The notes under the pieces were generated by a model. The model worked only from the letters and a program-made list of their open reading frames with translations. It did not search any database and was not told the origin of the DNA. 64,000 nt of DNA, taken from positions 558,001 to 622,000 of the forward strand of contig JADJEE010000001.1 in NCBI GenBank assembly GCA_016709225.1, read 5' to 3'. Source of the stretch: Deltaproteobacteria bacterium (GTDB taxonomy: Bacteria > Myxococcota_A > Polyangia > Nannocystales > Nannocystaceae). Positions 57,932-64,000 of the stretch are shown in pieces; the first letter of the stretch is position 1, and every line of letters begins with the position of its first letter. The position numbers and the translations under genes are program-made.

Positions 57932-58899
57932 CCGAGCCGCCCGCGCCGTCGACGTCCACGGGTGACGCAGGCGCGCGCGCGGGCCTGCGTCGCTTCATCG
58001 GCGTCGATCTCGGTGGCGGCCGCGGCAAGACCACCGCGGTCGCGCGGCTCGAGCACACCGAGCACGACGGCATCTGGCGGCTGGTGCTGGCCGACGCGAA
58101 GCTGCGCTACGGCCAGCGCGGCACCGGCCGCGACGACGAACCGAGCGGCGGCGACACGTTGTTCCGCGACGACGTGCTGGTCGACTACCTCGAGCGCTGG
58201 ACCGACGCCCACACGCTGGTGGCGATCGATGCTCCGCTGACGCTGCCGGCGTGCATCCGCTGCACGCTGCCGTGCCCGGGGGTCGAGCGCTGCGAGGTGC
58301 CGGTCGTGCAGTGGATGCGTGCGTGGGCGCCCCGCCTGCGCGCGCGCGGGCGCAGCGACCCCGGCAAGCCCGCGGTGACGCCCTATACCCAGCGGGCCGC
58401 CGAGCTGTTGCTGCAGGGCCTCGGGCTGTCGCCGCGCGAATCGCTGGGGCAGGGCACCGGCCCGCTGGCGGCGCGCGCGAGCTTCCTGCGCCGCCGGCTG
58501 TCGCCGCGGCTGCGACTGCACGAGAACCTGCTCGAGGTGGCGCCCGCGCTCACGCTCGTGCAGTGGCTCGGCAGCGATCGCACGCGCGCGCTCTACCACG
58601 GCGATCAAGCGACGGTGTGGGAGCAACGCAAGCGCGTGCTGCATGCGCTCGCGAAGGGGCTCGCGTTCGAGTACGTGTGGCCCGAGATGGTGGTCCGCAA
58701 CGTCCACGTCTTCCACGCCGTCATCTGTGCCTTCACCGCGTCGCTGTGGGCGAGCGGGCGCTGCTCCTCCGCGGCGCAGCTGGCGGCCGGCGAGCAGGGC
58801 ACCGAGGTCACCGCCGCGGCCGCGGCGGCGCTCGGCACGATGTGGCTGCAAGACGGCTGGATCGCGCTGCCGCGACGGCCCGCGACCTCGTCGCCTTGA
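57928..58899 (+). CDS. DUF429-domain protein (predicted RNase H-fold nuclease)
   Basis: The 323-residue protein has the DUF429 hallmarks: 'RFIGVDLGGGRGKTTAVARL' (first catalytic-type Asp), 'DAHTLVAIDAPLTLP' (second acidic block) and the C-terminal 'NVHVFHAVICAFTASLWASG'. Four Cys in 'CIRCTLPCPGVERC' (near 115-130) could bind zinc or an Fe-S cluster. DUF429 is predicted to be a nuclease of RNase H fold; activity is unproven. The GTG overlaps the UPF0158 stop. Confidence 0.82.
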   Translation: MTEPPAPSTSTGDAGARAGLRRFIGVDLGGGRGKTTAVARLEHTEHDGIWRLVLADAKLRYGQRGTGRDDEPSGGDTLFRDDVLVDYLERWTDAHTLVAIDAPLTLPACIRCTLPCPGVERCEVPVVQWMRAWAPRLRARGRSDPGKPAVTPYTQRAAELLLQGLGLSPRESLGQGTGPLAARASFLRRRLSPRLRLHENLLEVAPALTLVQWLGSDRTRALYHGDQATVWEQRKRVLHALAKGLAFEYVWPEMVVRNVHVFHAVICAFTASLWASGRCSSAAQLAAGEQGTEVTAAAAAALGTMWLQDGWIALPRRPATSSP

Positions 58900-58908
58900 G
58901 TTCGCGTC

Positions 58909-59856
58909 ATGCTCTCGGGCAGCGATCGCATGCGACGACGTCAGTTCTCCCGCGCATTGGCCGGCGCCGCGGTGGTCGGCTGCGGCCCGCGGGCGACCCC
59001 GGGCACGCCACGCTCACCCGAGCGCGAGGCGGTGCGCGAGGTTGCCGGCGCACGGCTGCGGATCCGCAGCGAAGGGCGTGAGCCCGCCGCCTTGCCACTG
59101 CTGTCGAGCTGGGCCGCCGACGCCGCCGCGATGATCGCCGCCTACTACGGCGGGCGGATGCCGGTGCCGGATCTCGAGCTCACCTTGGTCGCGACCTCCG
59201 GCCGTGGCGTCGGCTTCGGGAGTCATCGTGACGGTCGGTGGATCCGCGTGCGCTACGGCCGACAGACCGATGCCGAGGGCTTCCGCGCCGACTGGGTGAT
59301 GGTCCACGAGCAGCTGCACGCGTGCTTCCCCGACCTGCCCGACGATCAGCGGTGGATGCAGGAAGGACTCTCGACGTACCTCGAGCCCATCGTGCGCGCG
59401 CGGGCCGGCGCGCTGTCGGTGACGCGGGTGTGGGAGCGCTGGACCGCATCGATGCACCACGGCCGACCGGGGCCCGGCGATCGCGGCCTCGCCAACACCC
59501 ACACATGGGGCCGCACATACTGGGGCGGCACGTTGTTCTGGTTCATGGTCGACCTCGAGCTGCGCGAGGCCAGCGGTGGTCGAGCGAGCATCCGCGACGC
59601 CGTGCGCGGCATCGTCGCGGCGGGAGGCAACGCGCGGCAGGACTGGAGCACCGCGCGCGTGTGCGAGGTCGGCGATCGGGCCACCGGCCACGCGGTGCTG
59701 TCCTCGGTGTTCGCACGCCTGGCGGCGGCGCCCGGCGACGTCGATCTCGACGACATCTGGCGCTCGCTCGGTGTGCGCATCGACGACGACGGCGGGGTCT
59801 GGCTCGACGACACTGCGCCGGGCGCTGCGACCCGGCGTGCAATCACCTCGGCCTGA
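58909..59856 (+). CDS. gluzincin-like metallopeptidase, probable Tat lipoprotein
   Basis: The 315-residue protein begins with a twin-arginine signal ('MRRRQFSRALAGAAVVGC', Cys 25 in a lipobox). The metallopeptidase motif is HEQLH at 133-137, followed after 14 residues by 'EGLSTYLEP' (E152), the gluzincin arrangement of two His and a Glu, as in peptidase families M1 and M61. The spacer is shorter than the 18 of M1. The region 'RTYWGGTLFWFMVDLELREA' is a typical helix of that superfamily. It should be anchored in the periplasm after Tat export. ATG 58909 or the in-frame ATG 58930 can start it. Confidence 0.72.
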   Translation: MLSGSDRMRRRQFSRALAGAAVVGCGPRATPGTPRSPEREAVREVAGARLRIRSEGREPAALPLLSSWAADAAAMIAAYYGGRMPVPDLELTLVATSGRGVGFGSHRDGRWIRVRYGRQTDAEGFRADWVMVHEQLHACFPDLPDDQRWMQEGLSTYLEPIVRARAGALSVTRVWERWTASMHHGRPGPGDRGLANTHTWGRTYWGGTLFWFMVDLELREASGGRASIRDAVRGIVAAGGNARQDWSTARVCEVGDRATGHAVLSSVFARLAAAPGDVDLDDIWRSLGVRIDDDGGVWLDDTAPGAATRRAITSA

Positions 59857-59864
59857 CGCGTCAG
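59853..59864. other. 12-bp palindrome at convergent gene ends
   Basis: CTGACGCGTCAG at 59853-59864 contains the stop codon of the metallopeptidase gene (59854-59856) and, on the opposite strand, that of the MCE gene (59861-59863). The genes are only 4 bp apart. It may be a small hairpin; no loop-stem terminator is seen. Confidence 0.6.
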
Positions 59865-61207
59865 CGCGACTTCGGCGACTCGGGGCCCACGCGACGCGCC
59901 AGCCACACCAGCAGCCCGACCTTCCAGTCCTTGCCGACGTCGACCAGGGCGAGGTGGAGATCGTGGTGGACCTTCTCGTCGTAGATCAGCGCGCCGAGGG
60001 TGCCTTCGCCCTTGGCCACGCGATCGGCGACGATGGCGACGGCTGCCGCGGCGTTGCGGACGTTGGTGAGCGAGTGCTCGAACTCGGCGGTGAGGCGGCC
60101 ATCGGGATCGTGCAGCAGCGTCGGCGCGGCGCCGTCGGCGGGGACCTCGAGCGGCGCCAGCTTGCCGCGTACGTCGGCGACCTTCCCGCGCAGCGCATCG
60201 ACGTCGGGGCCGATGTCGCGATCGACCTTGGCGAGCCCGCGGCTGGCGTCGGCGACCACACCGTCGACGAAGGTGGCGGTGTCCCGGGCCTTGCGCAGCG
60301 TGGCCACGAACTCGTCCTCGTACGCGGGGTCGCCGATGAAGGCGCCGACGCTGCCGCGACCGGCGGCGATCTCGGTGGTGTTGACCTCGAGCTTCCCGAG
60401 GGTCTGCTTGACCGACAAGATGGTGTTCTCGTCGTTGAGCTCGGCGAAGGTCGAGGAGATGCCCGAGAGGCCCGACTCGACCTTGTCGGACAGCTCGACG
60501 AAGTTCTCGCGGAACTGCCCCAGGCTCTCGCTCATCGAGGCGGTCGACTGGATGCGGTGATCGGCCGGTAGCGGGTCGCGGCCGCCGGCGGTGATGTTGA
60601 TCATCTGGTCGCCGAGCACACCGCTGCTGACGACCGTCGCGCGGCTGTCGCTACCGATGGTCGCGAGGCTGTCTTCGCGCACTCGCATGGTCACCTGCAC
60701 GCGCTTGTGGTCGGTGTTGTAGCGGGCACAGACCCCGTCGGGTCCGCGCCACGCCACCCGTCGGGCGCGGCGGCGGAACTCGGTGGTGACGCAGACCTCG
60801 TCGGACGCACAGTCGCCGTCGTCGAGGCAGGGGCGGTGCATCGCTTTGGCGACGTAGCCCTCGAGCGACGCGCACAGGCCGTTGGTCGCGCAGAACAGCA
60901 TCGCGTCGCAGTCGTTGCTGCGGCGCTCGCCGTGGCGGCCGAAGTCCTCGGTCAAGGGGTCGCACACGTAGCGCCGGGTCACGAAGTCGATCGCCTGCAC
61001 CGAGCCGATGCGGACCCCCGCGAGCTGCACGGTGCTGTCGCGACGCAGCCCCGTGATGGTGCGGAAGTCCGTGACGACCTCGGTGGTGCGGACCCAGAAC
61101 GCCTGCTGCTGGCCGACCAGGAACAGCCCACCGAACAGCAACAAGCCCAGTGCGACCACGACGAGGCCGACCACGCGGGGCGAGATGCTGCGGCGCCGAC
61201 CGGCCAT
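59861..61207 (-). CDS. MCE/MlaD-family protein with cysteine-rich insert in the MCE domain
   Basis: The 448-residue protein has an N-terminal membrane anchor ('VVGLVVVALGLLLFGGLFLV', 11-30) and an MCE domain split in two. The first strands ('VVTDFRTITGLRRDSTVQLA', 'VRIGSVQAIDFV') end near 77, and the rest ('VQVTMRVREDSLATIGSDSR', 'VLGDQMINITAG') resumes near 170. Between lie about 90 residues with eight Cys (82, 100, 106, 112, 127, 133, 139, 160). After the MCE domain, helices 220-440 probably form the usual needle or coiled coil. MCE proteins carry lipids between membranes; no Mla permease or ATPase is nearby. Confidence 0.85.
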   Translation of the reverse strand: MAGRRRSISPRVVGLVVVALGLLLFGGLFLVGQQQAFWVRTTEVVTDFRTITGLRRDSTVQLAGVRIGSVQAIDFVTRRYVCDPLTEDFGRHGERRSNDCDAMLFCATNGLCASLEGYVAKAMHRPCLDDGDCASDEVCVTTEFRRRARRVAWRGPDGVCARYNTDHKRVQVTMRVREDSLATIGSDSRATVVSSGVLGDQMINITAGGRDPLPADHRIQSTASMSESLGQFRENFVELSDKVESGLSGISSTFAELNDENTILSVKQTLGKLEVNTTEIAAGRGSVGAFIGDPAYEDEFVATLRKARDTATFVDGVVADASRGLAKVDRDIGPDVDALRGKVADVRGKLAPLEVPADGAAPTLLHDPDGRLTAEFEHSLTNVRNAAAAVAIVADRVAKGEGTLGALIYDEKVHHDLHLALVDVGKDWKVGLLVWLARRVGPESPKSR

Positions 61208-61304
61208 GCTAGGCCGCCAAGCATGACACGGCCGCTGGAGCGACGTAAGTGCGTGCGCCGCTTGCGACGCTCCGCCGCTGCGGCCGCTGGTGCGTGCGCC
61301 TGCG

Positions 61305-61838
61305 CTACGTTCCGCCCCAGCGGCGCTCGACGCGGTAGTGGGCGCCACGATGTCCCAGCACCGACGAGTGCAGCGCGAAGCCGTCGACATCGAACGTCGC
61401 GGTACGCAGGAGGCCGTGGTGGGCGAAGAACGCTGCGAGCCGTTGCTGCGGTGCGTCGTGCAGGCGTGCGAGCGTGACGTGTGGGGCGAACTTGCGGGCG
61501 TCGGGTGGCAGGCCGATGCTGCGCACTGCTCGATCGATGCGCTGGGCCAGCTCGGTCACCGGCGCAGGCTCGTCGACGCCGATCCACAGCACCCGCGGCT
61601 GGCCGCGCGGCGGGAAGCAGCCCACGTGGGCGAGCGTGAGCGGGAAGGGCTCGCACCGCACCTGCGCGAGCGCGTCGTGGAGCTCGCGCAGCGGTGCACC
61701 CTCGAGCTCACCGATGAAGCGCAGCGTGAGGTGGAGGTTCTCGGCCGGCTCCCAGCGGGCCCCCGGGATGCCGCCGCCGACCAGCGCGAGGTGCTCCCGC
61801 ACCGGCGCGGGCAGCTCGAGCGCAACGAACACACGCAT
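61305..61838 (-). CDS. thpR: RNA 2',3'-cyclic phosphodiesterase (ThpR/LigT)
   Basis: This 2H phosphoesterase of 177 residues opens 2',3'-cyclic phosphates on RNA. Both catalytic motifs are present: HLTL at 36-39 and HVTL at 120-123. The frame between them ('FIGELEGAPLRELHDALAQV') and 'VDGFALHSSVL' are as expected. ATG 61838 is 7 bp after the response-regulator stop, so it is in one operon with regB and regA homologues, although no functional link is known. Confidence 0.92.
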   Translation of the reverse strand: MRVFVALELPAPVREHLALVGGGIPGARWEPAENLHLTLRFIGELEGAPLRELHDALAQVRCEPFPLTLAHVGCFPPRGQPRVLWIGVDEPAPVTELAQRIDRAVRSIGLPPDARKFAPHVTLARLHDAPQQRLAAFFAHHGLLRTATFDVDGFALHSSVLGHRGAHYRVERRWGGT

Positions 61839-61845
61839 GGCGAGC

Positions 61846-62409
61846 TCAGGCCTCGGGGCGGCCGCGCGCGAGCTTGCGCTGCAGGCTTCGCCGATGCATG
61901 CCGAGCCGACGCGCGGCCTCCGAGACGTTGCCGCCGCAGTCGGTCAAGACCTTCTGCAGGTGCTCCCACTCGACCTCGTCGAGCGGGCGCGGCGAGCTCG
62001 GGGCCTCGACCTCGGTGACCGCGAGCGTGCGATCGAAGCTCGCGAGGATCTCGTCGACGCTCGCGGGCTTGGTCAGGTAGTGCATCGCGCCCAGCTTGAT
62101 GGCCTCGACCGCGGTCGCGATGCTGCCGTAGCCGGTGAGCACGATGATGCGCAGACCCGGCGTGATCCCCAGCAGCTCCGACACCACCTCGAGGCCGCTC
62201 TTGCCGGGCATGCGCAGATCGACGAGCGCGCGCTCGGGTTGCCACGCACCGGCCTCGGCGATCGCGTCGTCGCCGTTGTGCGCCACCACCACCCGGAAGC
62301 CTCGGCGTCGTAGCGCGCCCGCGAGCGCGCCGCAGAAGACCTTGTCGTCATCCACCAGCAAGATGGTCTCTTGCGTGTCGCCTTCGACCTCGGTTGCGCC
62401 CGCGTTCAT
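61846..62409 (-). CDS. response regulator, RegA/PrrA type
   Basis: The 187-residue regulator has a receiver domain with acidic pocket 'LLVDDD' and phospho-acceptor Asp 64 in 'RALVDLRMPGKSG', 'IIVLTGYGSIATAVEAIKLG' and 'YLTKPAS' (conserved Lys). The linker contains a Pro cluster ('PSSPRP'), then a Fis-type helix-turn-helix 'GGNVSEAARRLGMHRRSLQR'. This is the RegA/PrrA/ActR architecture, which in other Proteobacteria controls redox-dependent genes. The ATG overlaps the kinase stop as ATGA. Confidence 0.88.
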   Translation of the reverse strand: MNAGATEVEGDTQETILLVDDDKVFCGALAGALRRRGFRVVVAHNGDDAIAEAGAWQPERALVDLRMPGKSGLEVVSELLGITPGLRIIVLTGYGSIATAVEAIKLGAMHYLTKPASVDEILASFDRTLAVTEVEAPSSPRPLDEVEWEHLQKVLTDCGGNVSEAARRLGMHRRSLQRKLARGRPEA

Positions 62410-63731
62410 CGTCCCAATCCCGTCATCGGTCCGAGCAGTGCCATCGGGTCCGGCGGTCGTAGCGTGACCCGCACGGTGACCTTGGTACCCCGGCCTGGCG
62501 TCGATTGTAGATCGAGTCGGCCGCCGAGCTGGCGCATCTGTGCCTGCGCGAGATAGAGCCCCAGGCCCATGCCCTGTCCCTCGGGCTTGGTGCTGAAGAA
62601 GGGATCGAACACCATCGCCGCGACGCTCGGTTCCATGCCGGCGCCGTCGTCCTCGACCTCGATGACCCCCTCGTCACCGTCGACGTCGATGCGCACGGTG
62701 ACGCCGCGGGTGCCGGGCTTGCGGCGACAGGCCTCGGCGGCGTTGGTGACCAGCTCCCGCACGATCTGGCCCAGGGATGCACGCGCCAGCGTGGTGGTGC
62801 CGCGCAGCTCGCGGGTCGCCGCGGTGGCCACGAACGTGAGCTTCACGCCCTCGGGATCGTCGAGCTCGTCCTGCAGCTCGCACAGGAACCACGGTTGTGC
62901 GTCACGGGCCGATAGCGCGCTCACGCGCACCTCGGGGCTGGCCATGCGATGCAGGATGTCCTTGCACCGCTCGACCTCGCGCTTGATGGTGTCGATCGCC
63001 GTGCGCTGCTCCTCGGGTTCCATGTGCGGCAGCTCGCCCGCGAGGAGGTTCACGGTGCCCAGCGGCGTGCCGAGCTCGTGGGCGGCACCGGCCGCGAGCG
63101 TGCCGAGGGCGGCGAGGTGTTGATCCTGGATGGTCGCGTCGCGCAGCTGTTCGAGCTCGGCGCGCGATCGTGACAGGGCACCCATCAGCTGTTGGACCAA
63201 CCACGCCACGAGCGCTCCAAGGCACAGCAGCGCGAGCCAGCTGCCGTGCAGCAGGCCGCGACGTTCGCTGCTGCCGTGCGCGATCGAGTTCGCGACCATC
63301 AAGGCGCCGAAGCCCAGCACCGCGATGCCGACGGCCGCGGCGGCCCAGCGGGGCGAGAGCGCGGTCGCGAGCACGATCGGCACCAGCAGCAGCGCGGTGA
63401 AGGGGTGATCGGCGCCGCCGGAGAGCTGCAGCAGCACCAACGAGACCAACAGATCGAGCAAGACCTGCGCGCCCACGAACCCGGGCGTGATCACGTCGCG
63501 CGAGGCCGCCCATAGCCGCGTGCCGACGTTGCACGAGCCCCACACGAGCAGCACCGCGACGCCGGCGCGCCACGGCGGCACCGCGGTGGTCCAGCCGAGG
63601 GCGTGGTCGGCCGACGGCGGTGACCACCAGCGCACGACGAACACCAACGCCCACAGCCCGAGCAGCAGCCAGCGCGTGGTCACGAGGGTCTGCAGGGTCA
63701 GCGCGTGGCTGTGTCGAACGTGCTGCGCCAC
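62406..63731 (-). CDS. redox-sensor histidine kinase, RegB/PrrB type
   Basis: The 441-residue kinase has six N-terminal helices and the quinone-associated heptad region 'LSGGADHPFTALLLVPIVLA' (105-111 GGADHPF, where RegB has GGLNNPF-like). The phosphorylated His 218 lies in 'LAAGAAHELGTPLGTVN'. Cys 256 in 'REVERCKDIL', 38 residues later, occupies the place of the redox-active Cys of RegB. The ATPase part has 'LVTNAAEACRRKPGTRGVTV', 'EVEDDGAGM' and 'GMGLGLYLAQ'. GTG 63731. It is operon-partnered with the RegA-type regulator, and the pair probably senses quinone or thiol redox state. Confidence 0.88.
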   Translation of the reverse strand: MAQHVRHSHALTLQTLVTTRWLLLGLWALVFVVRWWSPPSADHALGWTTAVPPWRAGVAVLLVWGSCNVGTRLWAASRDVITPGFVGAQVLLDLLVSLVLLQLSGGADHPFTALLLVPIVLATALSPRWAAAAVGIAVLGFGALMVANSIAHGSSERRGLLHGSWLALLCLGALVAWLVQQLMGALSRSRAELEQLRDATIQDQHLAALGTLAAGAAHELGTPLGTVNLLAGELPHMEPEEQRTAIDTIKREVERCKDILHRMASPEVRVSALSARDAQPWFLCELQDELDDPEGVKLTFVATAATRELRGTTTLARASLGQIVRELVTNAAEACRRKPGTRGVTVRIDVDGDEGVIEVEDDGAGMEPSVAAMVFDPFFSTKPEGQGMGLGLYLAQAQMRQLGGRLDLQSTPGRGTKVTVRVTLRPPDPMALLGPMTGLGR

Positions 63732-63757
63732 CCTGTGTCCTGGCCCGTCGATGGGCG

Positions 63758-64000
63758 TCAGCGCGGTTTGCCGGTGCGAACGGCGGGGTCGGTCGACTTG
63801 CGTCGGGGCTCGCGCGCCGCGTCGCCGGGCTCTGCGGCGGCGCTGCGGGCCGGACCCGCGGGCACCGAGGGCAGGCGGCCCTTGAACAGATCGCCGAGAC
63901 TGCCGAGCGAGGTGCCGGCCTTCGCCACGCCGCTGCGGAAGTCGCGGAAGTTCCGTCGCGCCTCGGCCTCGGCGACCTTGCGGACGCTGAGGCGCAGCTT
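63758..64000 (-). CDS. C-terminal end of an unidentified protein (5' part outside window)
   Basis: Only the last 80 codons are visible, read on the minus strand from the window's right edge to a TGA at 63758-63760. The visible part is basic and helical ('KLRLSVRKVAEAEARRNFRD', 'AGTSLGSLGDLFKGRLPS') and ends in a disordered Pro/Ala/Arg tail. I do not recognise it. It lies 27 bp upstream of the RegB-type kinase on the same strand, so it may share its promoter. Confidence 0.55.
   Translation of the reverse strand, partial: KLRLSVRKVAEAEARRNFRDFRSGVAKAGTSLGSLGDLFKGRLPSVPAGPARSAAAEPGDAAREPRRKSTDPAVRTGKPR

Overview
The window is very GC-rich DNA with dense, short-spaced genes and many GTG or TTG starts. 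The gene content points to a myxobacterium, most likely in or near the Nannocystales. Pointers are a CdnL/CarD regulator, a Ser/Thr kinase fused to TPRs, a TPR protein of about 3,000 residues, PEGA-type and trypsin-like proteins, and lipoproteins with Ser/Thr-rich linkers. The taxonomic placement is inference from style. There is no rRNA, confident tRNA, CRISPR array, phage or insertion sequence; this is core chromosome with accessory genes scattered in it.

Layout. 1-5.5 kb (minus): a translation and ribosome block, rsfS, rlmH, comF and smpB, then an unknown gene and a Ycf46-like AAA+ ATPase cut by the window edge; the first gene of the block is a lipoprotein broken by two apparent one-base deletions. 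5.5-12.6 kb: prepilin peptidase, PEGA protein, secreted trypsin-like protease, lipase, coiled-coil membrane protein and a cytochrome-like lipoprotein. 12.6-21.8 kb (minus): one giant TPR gene. 22-29.7 kb: a double M16 peptidase, a CPBP membrane protease, a zinc-ribbon/coiled-coil/histone-H1-like protein, a soluble Cache-plus-MCP-tip protein and gltX.

29.8-30.0 kb holds a free-standing structured RNA on the minus strand, rod-shaped and 6S-like, with a plausible promoter and a U-run. 30.1-38.7 kb (minus): cdnL, a macro-domain gene and nuoABCDGHI. NuoH carries an N-terminal lipoprotein-like, Ig-like extension; nuoE, nuoF and nuoJ-N are not in the window. 38.8-44.7 kb: nadB with a lipoprotein, a lytic transglycosylase, an AIM24-like protein, pgsA and pabB. 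44.7-46.7 kb: lipoprotein maturation as lspA-lgt-lspA.

46.8-57.1 kb: an unknown gene, a nucleotide-sugar-epimerase-like protein, dusA, the Ser/Thr kinase and a small beta-rich partner, then tyrS, zapA and prfA, and an Asp-rich coiled-coil protein. 57.3-64 kb: UPF0158, DUF429, a gluzincin-like lipoprotein, an MCE protein whose domain is split by an eight-cysteine insert, thpR and a RegB/RegA-type redox two-component pair. Several convergent gene pairs end in hairpins that overlap their stop codons.
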